Below are positions 1-10,462 of a stretch of 64,000 nucleotides of DNA, piece by piece. The DNA is taken from assembly GCA_000349905.1 (NCBI GenBank), contig KB722741.1:1034089-1098088 (forward strand), given 5' to 3'. The notes under the pieces were generated by a model. That model did no database searches. It worked only from the letters and a program-made list of their open reading frames with translations, and was not told the DNA's origin. Both the position numbers and the translations under genes were made by a program. Positions within the stretch are counted from its first letter, which is position 1, and every line of letters starts with the position of its first letter. The DNA comes from Volvariella volvacea V23 (Eukaryota; Basidiomycota; Agaricomycetes; Agaricales; Pluteaceae).

Positions 1-200
1 TAATTTATTGAAAAATGAAGGACTTACAAGATAAAGTTAACAACATCGCCAGGAGCAGCATTTACATATGGTGGCTCGTAGACGAATTGTCCTCGAGGAC
101 CAACTTGGACATCATAGGTCGCTGCCATAGCAGATGGAAGTGAAGCGAACAATGCGACCGCTGCAGCGGTGGAGAAGGATGTGAATGAGGATGCGATCAT
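1..200 (-). CDS. Secreted cupredoxin-like protein, 5' part only
   Basis: The first exon runs from an ATG at 200 down to about 28, where a GTAAGT donor begins at 27; the rest of the gene lies outside the window. The N-terminus is a clear signal peptide (hydrophobic stretch ending SAMA) followed by ATYDVQVGP. The next segment, with FVYEPPYVNAAPGDVV, is the opening of the beta-barrel of fungal extracellular cupredoxins, in which the 'PGDxVxF' turn is typical. Such proteins are secreted or wall-associated and may bind copper, but the copper ligands lie downstream and cannot be seen here. An in-frame ATG at 278 would place extra residues before the signal peptide, so the ATG at 200 is preferred. 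Confidence 0.7.
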
Positions 201-1142
201 GATAAATCGTGAAAAGTCTAAAGAATTGAATAGAAGAAAATAAGAGAAGAAAGGTGAAAGCGACGATGGGAACCACATCTCGCAACCCCAACGTCTTTTA
301 TACTACAAGGGATCAAACCCGACGTCGAGGACTTGTCTGACAGACAGCTTCATTCTGCCTCAAAGACAAATGCACGTACAGCCCAATACCGTATGAAACG
401 CCGTCCATAACAGATCCCTTGAAGGAGGCTGTTACTGTCGTCCCCGTAGCAACCGCATTCTCTCCTTCATTTCCGCACAATCCTCGAACAAGGGCAAGCA
501 TTTCATACCCACAAAAGGGAACACGCTCTCATGCTGCACAGGGTGCGGGTAGTCCGGAGATGAATAGCTATGTCATATTGTGGATGGTAAGGCCGCAGGA
601 CCGAAGGAATTGTTAATCAGCACCGCCCTCATTGAAAGTCAAAAAAGGCTTGCTATCAATGGTTTCCTTATATGGCAATATTCCTCCCCGGTGCGGCCGG
701 GGATGAATATGGCGTGTTGTCGGGGAATGCTGCTGGAGTGGTTCGAAGATCCGTAGACGTCACTGGTCTGAAAGGTGTTGAGCATACGAAATTAGCGATG
801 GCATTCTCGGGGAGTGAGGTTGAATTAGTGCCAAGCCAAATGCACTACCTCGGATTCCGATGCTGTGTATTTGGAACGCGGTTTTATTAGATACTGTGCA
901 GGGAAGAATGCGGCAGGCCGATTGCCTCGTGCATTGCAAAAGGAATAATACACAAGGTCGATTCTAGGGACTCATCGTGAATCATATGCTTGTCCGTTGT
1001 TTAGCGCCTGATGCTTGGAATTTAATGAATTCGACAGGTTGTACTGTGTGTGAAGGTAAGGGTTTCATTTTAGTATATGAACATTTGTTATAGAAAACGC
1101 GCTGGTACAAGTTAGAGAGTGAAGGAGCACCTGAGTGCCCCG
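201..1142. other. Intergenic, no supported gene
   Basis: About 940 bp between the cupredoxin start and the kinase stop. Short open frames exist on both strands (for example 313-501 minus), but none has a domain signature, signal peptide or consistent exon structure. A decayed cupredoxin-like fragment on the minus strand was considered and could not be supported. Confidence 0.5.
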
Positions 1143-2823
1143 CTACTCTTTACTGTGTTCAGACAACCAAGCACACGTATTAAGCAATTCAGCCGCTGTG
1201 GGGCGCTCATGTGGATTTAGTCGTAAGCACCTTGCCGCGAGGTCCAATGCTCCTACAATGTCAGGCTCTTCAACACCCCTCAGAGACGCTTTCATTCTAA
1301 AAAATCGAGGAAAGTAATCGCCTTCTATCAGAGGATTTGGGATGATATTCCCTGTGCAACATAAATAGCATCGGTAAATGGTATTCAGCTGAAAAACAAG
1401 TGACGGAGCGTGTTTACCTGTCTCAAGATCGAGGAATTCGTCGGCCAACTTGTAATCCTTGATAACATCAACAGAAAATGGGTGTCCCAAGTACCTGATC
1501 ATTTGTGTGATATGAAACCAATCGGGAGGGAGGTCTGGGTGTGAGCGCGAGAAAAGTGGCGTCCCGCATACAAACTCAAAAACCTGATACGCCAATAAGA
1601 CACGGAACCAAGCAGCACTATCTAAGGGGACGGTGCTAACACTTACGAGACAACCAAACACCCATATATCAACTTTTGTGTCCCAAGGACCACCCATTAT
1701 GATCTCTGGTGGACGATAATGCTCGGGGCATATTTCGGACGTCGTTCTATGCTCCACAAATTGGGCTGCAAAAAGAGAAATTCAGGACACCTTCAATGGT
1801 AATCAAGGTAACTATGGCACGCACCATGTCCCACATCGCCGAGGACATATTTCGATGACACAGCTTCGTCTAAGGATAGCTTCGAGGCGAGTGGTTGGGA
1901 CATGGCCGACTGCACTGTACCACTCAGGCTTTCCTCTGGCGGATTTTTCCGCGAAGGATCAGACACGAGAAGGGAGTTTATTGCATCTGGACACGTAAAC
2001 GAAGGTGATTTGCACATTATGTTGTTGGATTTGAGATCTGGAAAAGATACCCGAATATTCGATTAGCGTATAGCTAGTATTGAGAAAGCATGACAACCCC
2101 ACCCGTGTGAACACAACCAGCAGCGTGCATTTCGGAAAGTCCAGTTGCGACGTCACGAAGAATGCATTTGACTAAAGGAATCGGCATAAGCCTATCATAA
2201 TCCCTCCAAATACATTCCACGTCGGTGGCAAACAATTCAGTTGCAAGACAAATATGATCGCCATCATCATTGGGATCACCCGAGTACTCAAAATCTGTGA
2301 CGAGTTGAATGCAGTGATGCGATTCTTGAGATTTTAAGCGGCGTAATATTTCTAGTTCTCGGAGGACACCATCTCGGTGCAGACCCGTAGCATGACCCGT
2401 AAGTATCTTCATCGCAACATAAGAGGACGTCCTGTCATGGAGTCAGAATTATTAATGTTACGCCGCCAACTACTGCTCACTCGCAGTCCCTGGCAAGCCA
2501 CACACTGGACTGGATAAACTGGCGTAAGTTATATGATTACTCAAGCAAGTAATACTCACATATCGACCCCACCCCAATTTCCGCACTAGCTCGAATCGAT
2601 CATTGGGGCCAAGTTTCTCCCCCAAATTCACCAGCGGATAACCAAAATTGAAGGCGGCAGGTAGGCCCAGAGGTTCCTCTGCATATATAACATCAACGCT
2701 TTTGCCCTCGGTATCATCATGGAGAGTAATGGTGGTCGGCATTCTTTGCGCTGTGAAGTAAGAGAAATGTCGGGCTCTGAGAAAATGTCGGGCGCGAAAG
2801 AACGAGGTCGAAAGTCGAGGCAT
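1143..2823 (-). CDS. SRPK-like serine/threonine protein kinase
   Basis: A multi-exon CMGC kinase of the SR-protein-kinase group. Splicing the visible GT-AG introns gives the glycine loop KLGWGRYSSVWLARD, the VAIK lysine as YVAMK, the helix-C glutamate in LRELEILRRL, the catalytic loop HTDLKSNNI (HTD instead of HRD is an SRPK hallmark), a DVG metal motif in place of DFG, and the YRPPEI substrate-loop motif. The C-terminal lobe ends RCLRLNPHERPTAAELL. Introns also remove the segments between GCL and VFEF and between LETG and GNII. The ATG at 2823 adds a 27-residue basic leader; the next in-frame ATG, at 2742, is equally plausible. SRPKs phosphorylate RS-domain splicing factors, and mushrooms carry many diverged copies whose targets are unknown, so the substrate is inferred only from the family. 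Confidence 0.85.
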
Positions 2824-3613
2824 GGGTCATCACGTGGGTGCAGTTTGCTTGTCCCAAACCAGAAGGTTGTGGGTCCACATATGATGAGACAAAATTAGTT
2901 CTATTGTTCAACTAATGGAACTCTTTTCTAACCCGTACTATGACGGTACACCTACGAACCCCGTAATCGATACATCACCGATTGATACTCGACTATTATT
3001 TCAAGTTCACCTTTTAAGTTGGGCTACTCGAGCAAAGGAAAGGAAACAACCCAGAAAAAAACGTATATGCAGCCTCAGGGTGCAATTCTTGTACTGTGCT
3101 GGCATCTCGTCTCTGGATTAACTCCTGCCGTGTTGTGTATCAACGAAGAAACCATGTGCACTCACGCTTTTCGTGCCTGTACTTACGTTACGAGCAAAAC
3201 AGCTCAAGGCTTTCCACGATATCTGACGCTCGAATATTCAACCACTTTGACGGTTTATCATAGCAGAATTTGCGTGGAAAGGGGCAATAAGACCCAAGTG
3301 TCAATTAAAACGTTGGGTACTAAGCCAACTTCGAATATGGTATTCAAGCCGTTAATCCGGACGGTACGGTTGATGACACGATGAAATGGAGGCACAATAG
3401 ATCAAGTCCAGGCACACTATAGTTTGGCTGTAGAACTGTTATTACACTCCGTTCTAACTAGTAATGTAACACAGCACCATACCATGCGAATGAGTAAAGA
3501 ACACACAGGACAACTCGACGGTACAGGGCCAACTCTTTCTCTATCATTGACCCAGGGCCCCATTGAATTGACCAATACCGGAACACCGGAACACGAGGAC
3601 AAGGCGCGCGAAG
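2824..3613. other. Intergenic, no supported gene
   Basis: About 790 bp between the convergent-facing flank of the kinase promoter and the TAF11 stop. Open frames of 60-120 codons (for example 3019-3384 plus) show no recognisable domain and no start context or introns that would support them. Confidence 0.5.
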
Positions 3614-5080
3614 TCATCGGACGAATAATCGTTTCGATCGAACAGGTCTAGCAGCTCCAACTCTTCCCGTTTCTTCTTGATACAGCCTATACGCCTCTCG
3701 TAGGTGGTCTGGCGACAATGGCCCAGTTTCTCCCTTTCTTGCCTGAACCTGACGAGCTAAACAGATAGTCGTTATTCTAACACGTAGCAAAGACATTTAA
3801 GACCGCTATACCTTTCTCTACAATTTCGCCAACGAAAACCTTTGAGAAACCAGCGACGATTTGTGCAACAGGCTGTGAGACTTGTTGTCCTGTCGTTTGT
3901 TGTATCACCTGCGGTGAATGGGAGATACACAGACGTGATCAATATAGACCCTTCAGTTGGTGCGTCACGAGGTGTGATCGTACCTTGCGAACAGCCTGTT
4001 TAGGCAGTGCGTGTCGCCGGTATGCTTCAAAGCGATCGTATTGGGATGGGCTGAAGTTATCCATCAAAACCCTAGAATAAAGCGGGGTAAGTATCGTGAC
4101 TTAACAACCCGTGCAGAGGGAAAGGGGGGCTTGGGAGATTGGAAAAGGTGAAAAAAGTGCATAAGGAAGTTGGAATGAGTCAGAGCCGCCATCGAGAGAG
4201 ATCACACGCAGACTTTCCCCATCAAGAATGGAAAACAATGGTAGAGAACAAGTGTTCGCGAGAAGAATAGGGCTCACTTTAGGTTATCCTTGGATTGACT
4301 CTGCCAACTCAGTCCAGCAGAATAGTCGTCATCCGCCATCGCTGGTAGCATATCGTCGTCGGCCTCCACATCGTCCTCCCCGTGACCAGCAGGCCCAACT
4401 CCTGCAAGTACACCAGGAACCGTAGGTCCAAGCCTTGGCGTGCCACCACCCGCACCTGCTGCCGTACTCCCGCCAGCCGCAGCAGCCGAATAGGTCAGCA
4501 ATCCAGAAGAATCCAAGGTAGAGTAGCTTGACCTTGGCGTCGTACTAACACCGGCTCCAGGGTTTGTAGACGTGGTAGTAGCAGGGGGTGTGTAACCGTT
4601 GACCTGTGGCCCAGCCGTACTCGTAGATGCAGCCGCACTGGAACCTGACTCTCCTGCTCCCGCCCCTGTAGGAAGAGCCCAATGAACTGAATACCCTCCT
4701 GTTCCGCTCCCGCTCTGAGCACCACCTGCCGTTGACGTGCCACCGGGGGTTGAGAAAGTGCTTGTCGCAGTAGATACCGGTCTTCCAGGCGTTCCACCAA
4801 CACCACCGCCCAGTATTGCGTTTTTGGGCTTGCGTCCCCTTTTCATCGGTACTCTTTGACCCAGATGATTGAACATCCCCACGTTCGCAGTGCCTGTGGT
4901 TGTCCCGCTAACGTAGGCATGAGCGCCATAAGTTGAGGTGAAGGTTGTCGGTGTAGAGGTTGCAAGAAAGGTTGTCGAGGGTATACTGGGGGAAGTTGCT
5001 GTTGGGGTAGCGGTCGAAGCGCGGCTCACAGGTGCATTTGAAGTCGATGTCGAGATTGTTGGTACTGAAGGAGTTGCCAT
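3614..5080 (-). CDS. TAF11: Transcription initiation factor TFIID subunit 11 (TAF11)
   Basis: Four exons. The first (5080 to about 4274) codes a long, low-complexity Ser/Thr/Gly/Ala-rich N-terminus with a GRKPK AT-hook-like patch near residue 80 and an acidic stretch before [12 protein letters not shown]. The following exons carry the conserved TAF11 histone fold: [53 protein letters not shown], then [28 protein letters not shown]11 pairs with TAF13 through this fold inside TFIID and contacts TBP/TFIIA at RNA polymerase II promoters. The gene ends at TGA (3614-3616) after a short basic tail. The disordered N-terminal extension is much longer than in yeast or human TAF11, which is usual for basidiomycetes. 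Identity is well supported by the uninterrupted histone fold across three splice junctions. Confidence 0.93.
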
Positions 5081-5256
5081 TGTGCGAGTGTGAGGAGGAG
5101 CGCGTTGGATTCAGGTGCGGGGCCATCAAGCCAATGCGAAACAAGTACAAACACTGACCACAACCACAAGATGGTATGCCTTTTGCACTTCAATGGCTAG
5201 GAACATACGACCGAATATCAATCAATGGACTTCGTCGTACGGTAATTGACTGAAGT

Positions 5257-5637
5257 TTATAGGATGGAAATCTTACGGTAAGACAAAAAAACAGAAGCAG
5301 GCGACCTGATCAACTCACTTGCTGTTGTGGGGAATGAAGTGAATCCTCTGTCCTTTGCACGTGTGAGCATGTAGGCACACAGCCCATCGCATGAATTGCA
5401 TGACTCCGCATCATCGGCCTTAGACTCCGCCCAGAGCCGAAACCTTTCAGGGCACGGCTGCGATGTATGGGTAGAACATTGTGAGAAATGTTGTCTGCCG
5501 ATCATTCTACTTGTAATCGATACTTCCTCAGGCTCGGGGCAAGGCATGGCATATCCTTCAGAAGAGAAAATAAATAAAAGTACTGCTGGTATGACATGCT
5601 TGTGAGCTAGGAATATATCATAATTAAATTTTTGCAT
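5257..5637 (-). CDS. Possible small secreted Cys-rich protein (doubtful)
   Basis: An ATG frame of about 126 codons whose start overlaps the last bases of the neighbouring paralog A gene on the same strand. Residues 1-30 form a hydrophobic, signal-peptide-like segment (VIPAVLLFIFSSEGYA) followed by a region with seven cysteines (PCPEP, QCSTH, PCPER, SCNSCDGLC). A GTGAGT donor near 5320 suggests the true 3' end may be spliced. The size, leader and Cys content fit a fungal small secreted protein. However, the overlap with the upstream stop codon and the lack of a separate promoter make a chance frame or an alternative 3' exon of paralog A just as likely. Confidence 0.22.
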   Translation of the reverse strand: MQKFNYDIFLAHKHVIPAVLLFIFSSEGYAMPCPEPEEVSITSRMIGRQHFSQCSTHTSQPCPERFRLWAESKADDAESCNSCDGLCAYMLTRAKDRGFTSFPTTASELIRSPASVFLSYRKISIL

Positions 5638-7107
5638 TTGGAATGCGGAATAATTGTTGGGGTAGCAAAGGAACAGTTCTATTCCACTGCCCAGCTGTGG
5701 TCTTCAGATCAACTTTAACCTTCAGGTACTTCTCTTCAACAAAGAACTCCAAGCTACCAGATGCAACTTTAGCATCAACACCCAAAATAATGCTGCGCTT
5801 GAGATCGCCTTTAACGCTGCCTATTGGGATCTTCCCAACCAGGGGGATACTGAGAGAGGCTACGACCTCAAGAGATTGGGTCACGATATTGATATTTCCT
5901 AATATCTATACTCAAGGATTAGAAGGCCGCATCTAAGGTGCGAGAAATATGAGTTAAAGACTTACGTTAAGAACGTGGAAGAGGGTAACATCGAATGGCT
6001 GTCCTAAGCCTCTTGGGGAAGACGGCGTATAAAGGCGGGTGATATTTTTGTCAAGCTCAGTCATTGCCTTGGACAATTTGGCCGGCCCTACCCAAGCGGT
6101 CAATGACACTCAAACTAAAGGTGAAGCGTGCCACTTACTATTACGCTCGTTACTGTAGTCCCCTGGCTCAATCTGAACTTGCCTATATTTCGTGGGATCG
6201 ATTTCTAACTCGAAGGGGACTATACATGACACCGGAAGTAAGTGTAATGATAACACGAGTGATGGAACTGATGTTTTGTCCCCGTTACTCACCAACACAG
6301 AGTCCTGCAACAGATACCACACCTCCATTAGCGTGCTTAAGTTCATAAATGAAATGCCAAGCATGAAGGAGGACACGGCCACTAGGAGTCAGTCTGTTGG
6401 CTGTTGCGTTAGCTTTTTCCAACTTACGTTCAAAATGTCTTACGTTAAAATACCAATAACGAAACTGGTAGGAGAAACGGCGTTAGAAGGGCCCTTAGAA
6501 CGAATGGCAGGAGCACCCAAAAGGTCGCGTGCAGCAGCATCGGTTTCCAGGCGAAGCGCATCCAATGCGGCACTGACGTTGGCAGCCTGGTTTACGCTCA
6601 GATGTTCAAAAAGGTAATTTTCAATAGCATCCCGAAACGACTCCCCAGGAACTGTGGCGAGAGGAGTCAGACTGGAAAGAAACAATTCACTTCAGTTCAG
6701 CTGCATATAAACTGCACTCACGCAGCTGTGAGACGACATGCTACCACCCAGCTTGGATGAGTTCCGTAAGCAAAACCTTCCTCCCAGGTGTTGAGCGTGG
6801 TTTCGAGCACTGCGATGTTGTTGCGGCTAAATAAGCCTTGGCACAACTTGTCCTGGAAGTGGGATCCCCATAGATGTAAGCCTCAATAAAAGAAAAGGAG
6901 ATCTTGAAGCTACGTTTGATATACGAAGCAGTTGCGTACTTTGACTTCTTCATCAAATCCAGCTTGAAAGGTGATGACTGTATTCGGAGTGGAAATGGAC
7001 AGGTGATCCTTAGGCGTATTCCCTGCGCTAGCACCCAAGTTTCCTTCAGCCTCTTGGGCGTACGTGGAGTCGAGCCGAAGGGGCTTGGGACCTGGTATAT
7101 CAGCCAT
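5624..7107 (-). CDS. Unassigned tandem family, paralog A
   Basis: Family not recognised. The ATG at 7107 opens MADIPGPKPLRL. Exons then give an N-terminal block ending VITFQAGFDEEVKV, a block GLFSRNNIAV...WVVACRLTAA, a helical block (FRDAIENYLFEHLSVNQAA, APAIRSK), a VPFELEIDPTKY strand block, QPFDVTLFHVLN, and a final block of alternating hydrophobic strands (SLSIPLVGKIPIGSVKGDL, SLEFFVEEKYLKVKVDL, GQWNRTVPLLP). No signal peptide or TM helix is seen. Compared with paralogs B and C it lacks the acidic/proline segment after the EIDP block. It also has no donor after the last strand, so it reads through to LFRIPNAKI and a TAA at 5624. It is the most diverged of the three. Confidence 0.7.
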
Positions 7108-7384
7108 AGAAGAGGAATACGTCAAGGGACGTGTGAAAGCTCCTCAGGAACGTGTTGGGCGCCTGCGCAAGGGCAGGGCTGTTATGAACGGCACGTGATC
7201 GTTCACAACGCTGGAGGATGCAACACCGTATATTCAATAATAGAACCAGCTAGAAAGTCGAGACACAAACAGAAATATTAAGGAATACCCCCGCATCTAG
7301 TAGGGATAAGAAATCTAAGAACGGTAAACAGATTGTAAAATGACCAATAAATGGGTAATCTATGACTATCGCCCCGTTAAATGT

Positions 7385-8969
7385 CTAGATCGGCAGGCTA
7401 TTGGAATAAAGTCATTCAGTGCGTCCAATCCAAAGTATTAAAGCGTTGTCACTCACGGAATCAAAGAGATTGTCTTGTTCCAGCTTCCAATAAGGCTGCT
7501 CACGTCGACTGTTACCTTCAAAAACTTCGCTTCGAGGAAGAATCTCAAGTTGCCCTTTGCAGCCCAAACGTTAAAGTTCAAAACGATACCCTGCTTGAGA
7601 TCTCCCTTAATGCCTCCAAGTTGGACCTTTCCTTTGATAGGAATGGTGATGGAAGCCCTAACTTCAAGGGATAGAGTGTTAACGTCGACGTTGCCTGAGA
7701 TCTGTAACGCCATAGATTGTAAGGCAACGCCAATAGTGCGGCATAAATGATGGGATAGCTTACATTAAGAGCAAAGAATAGAGTAATGTCGAATGGGTAT
7801 ACGCCAGGTGTAGATGGAGCAGAGAGGAGAATAACGTGGCCGTCAGGGGTAATGTTCGCATCAGCCCATTTGGCAAGCTCTGATCAAGGCAGTGAGCACC
7901 TATCGCAAAGAATTTAATGTAAGAGATTCACCGTCGTGCTCATCAGGGTGTCCGGTTGTCGACGGAGGGAGGGTGATATCTTTGATCAGGTGGTCGGGGT
8001 GGACTTGCTCACTGAGACCGCCCTCTAATTTGGCTTGCTCGTATTTTGCAGGATCGATTTCCAATTCGAGAGGAACTGTAAGTCACGGTATAGTTAAGTA
8101 CAATTGGAAACGGACTACAAGTGGGCCTATTTTGGGGACTCACCAACATTAAGCCCTGCAACGGATCCCTCGTGTGCACCGAGCAAATCAGAGGCTTTGA
8201 GCTCATATGCGAAGCGCCACGCATTGAGAATGACACGACCACCAGGACTCAAGCTGTTGGTTGCTACGTCATTTCTATTCTCAGCTTACAGTAGAAAAAA
8301 CTTACGACAAGATGCTAATGATGAAATTCGCAGAGGAGATAGTCCCAGAGGCATCCTTAGAGCGAATAGCTGCGGCATTCAAAAGTTGGTTCGGGGTGGC
8401 ATTCGTAGCAAGATGGAGAGCCTCAAATGTAGCTTTGATATCGGCAGCTTGTTTGGGGTTCAAGTGTTCCAAGAGATACTGCTCAACGGCGCTGCGGACT
8501 GGGACACCAGGAAGAGTCGAAAGCGGGGTCGGACTAGAAACGAGAGTTAAATCAAAACGGTCGAACAACAAGCATTGGTAGTCGAAGGCTTACGCGGCAG
8601 TGAAGTGGCCAGCTACCCAGCTCGATTCAGTGCCTTCAGTGAAGCTCTTTTCCCAAGAATCGAGCTCAGTCTTGGATGCTGCATTGGCTGCAGTGGTGAG
8701 CAACCCTTGTAGGAGCTTTTTCTAAGAGAAAGAGTGAAAAGTCAGTCTCCGCGAAGAAAATCAAAGTGTTCACGGCAATCTGTTGGAGTTGAGTAGCATA
8801 CCTTGAACTCAGCATCGAAACCAGCCTGGAAGACGACGACTGTGTTCAAAACGACAGTGGCAGAGCGAGCTTTAGTTGTGCTCTCGGCACGGGAGGCTGA
8901 GAGTCCTTCAGCTTGCTTAGTTTGCGCGAGGACGAGTTGAAGGTGGTCAGAGCTTGCAGTAGCAGCCAT
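7385..8969 (-). CDS. Unassigned tandem family, paralog B
   Basis: Function not recognised. The ATG at 8969 starts MAATASSDHLQLVLAQ. The visible exons encode, in order, LNTVVVFQAGF, GLLTTAANAASKTELDSWEKS...SSWVAGHFTAA, VRSAVEQYLLEHLNPKQAADIKATF with LLNAAAIRSKDASG, TPGGRVILNAWRFAYELK, VPLELEIDPAKYEQ, ELAKWADANITPDGHVILLS, YPFDITLFFALN, and the strand-rich end (ITIPIKGKVQLGGIKGDLKQG, LRFFLEAKFLKVTVDV, GSWNKTISLIP). It is about 400 residues, with no signal peptide, TM helix or known catalytic motif. A last 13-nt coding exon (7385-7397) after a GTGAGT donor adds Leu-Pro-Ile. It lies head-to-tail with A and C, which points to tandem duplication. Confidence 0.75.
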
Positions 8970-10016
8970 TGGATGTGAGTGGGCTAAAGTGAGGATAAGA
9001 GCTGAGTGTTCGGGTAGCTGTGCTATACTAGCTTAGAAGAATGAGGCTTGTGACGGCGATTGATGTATGTTTTTATACGAACCTCTAGGTTACTCTCCTG
9101 TTGCTTAAGGGAGTAAATGAGGGGTATACCACCTTACATTACGTGCCGACGTTAATTCATCCCTTCATCTTGACATCTCGCGCAGAAAACCCTATGTTTC
9201 TGGTATTGAAAATAGTTAGGGCGCAGTCAGGAGAAAATGACACAACCCGCCTCATCCCTATACAGCCTACCGAATTCTCAGATAACGCGTTGATGATAAG
9301 TCTTAGAAGTCCTAAGCGACGTACAATATGCATTGCCGCAGGAGCTTACGGTTCTCCTATACGCCAGGATGTGAGCGAGGAGGTTGTGAATATCGGGGAT
9401 AGGGGTCAGATGGGAAATGACAACTAGGGGCTCGGCAGCCTTGATGTGTTGATGCGAAGCGGTATCATTCATGCCAAAGTTGCGACCTCCTATCAAATAC
9501 AAGCATAAAATATCTCGTAGAAAACACACATGCAATCGAGAGTGATATGGAGTGGGGACCGGGACATGATGAATATGGGACGCTCGATAACACGCTACGA
9601 GCAAGACTGAACTCTCGAACTCTTCCCAATCACCCCCAAGCGTCATAGTCGCTATTTTTTCAAAGTTGACCGCACTTGATGGGTACGACGGAATGCAAAC
9701 TAACGCCCAGTTTGAAGCCAACCAACCAACGCGTCGTTTCCTCAAAAAATGCCTACAATTCACGAATATGCTGCAAGCCGTAGAAGCATTTGCACAATCA
9801 GATCTTGCTCAATCATCTAAGTGAACTATAGGGACTGACAAGCTGATCTTAGAAAGGCAGTTTCCCCGTAATCTGTGCCTTCAGATCTGTTCAACAGCCT
9901 TATCCCGCAGACCTAGGGGCTAGTTACAAGTTCTTTTTGGGTTGGATGCCGTGCACGGTCTATATACAGTGTCTTTAATAAGTTGATCCCCAACATGAGC
10001 CATCTGAAAGGTTGGC

Positions 10017-10048
10017 AACTGAAGAGACGTAGAACTGAAGAGACGTAG
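10017..10048. repeat. 16-bp tandem repeat, two copies
   Basis: The unit aactgaagagacgtag occurs twice in direct succession, with a further partial copy after it. It lies in intergenic sequence about 230 bp left of the N gap. Confidence 0.8.
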
Positions 10049-10275
10049 AACTGAAGCAAGCGGTGCTGGAGAAACCAATTTCGGTACCTGTTTGCATTTG
10101 CAACTGTTTTCAGATAGACCGGCCCGGCTCGAGGGTATTGCTCCCGCTCACACGATCGAAGATATTTAGGTGGCATACGCCAAACGAAATCATATTCCAA
10201 AAAGCTAAAACGTCTAAGTACCATCGAAGGAGTAAATGCAGTTGACATTAAAAAACAGGAGAGTTAGAAAACGAT

Positions 10276-10375
10276 NNNNNNNNNNNNNNNNNNNNNNNNN
10301 NNNNNNNNNNNNNNNNNNNNNNNNNNNNNNNNNNNNNNNNNNNNNNNNNNNNNNNNNNNNNNNNNNNNNNNNNNN
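10276..10375. other. Assembly gap (100 Ns)
   Basis: Exactly 100 undetermined bases, the usual placeholder for a gap of unknown size. It sits inside the tandem A-B-C array, a typical place for an assembler to collapse or break near-identical repeats. Confidence 0.98.
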
Positions 10376-10462
10376 CTACGCATCAAGCGCGAGATAGGAA
10401 ACATGGTATAAAAAACGAGATTAATTTATCGGGGTGGCAAATCTCGTTGCCAAATTGTTCTC

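Larger units (their letters stand above)
8970..10462. other. Intergenic between paralogs B and C, contains assembly gap
   Basis: About 1.5 kb with no supported gene. A 161-codon minus frame at 9278-9763 has no domain or intron support. A 100-N gap lies at 10276-10375, so sequence, possibly including another paralog, may be missing. Confidence 0.5.

Noticed and set aside
9278..9763. 161-codon minus frame between paralogs B and C
   Set aside because: No similarity to the paralogs, no signal peptide or domain; probably chance.
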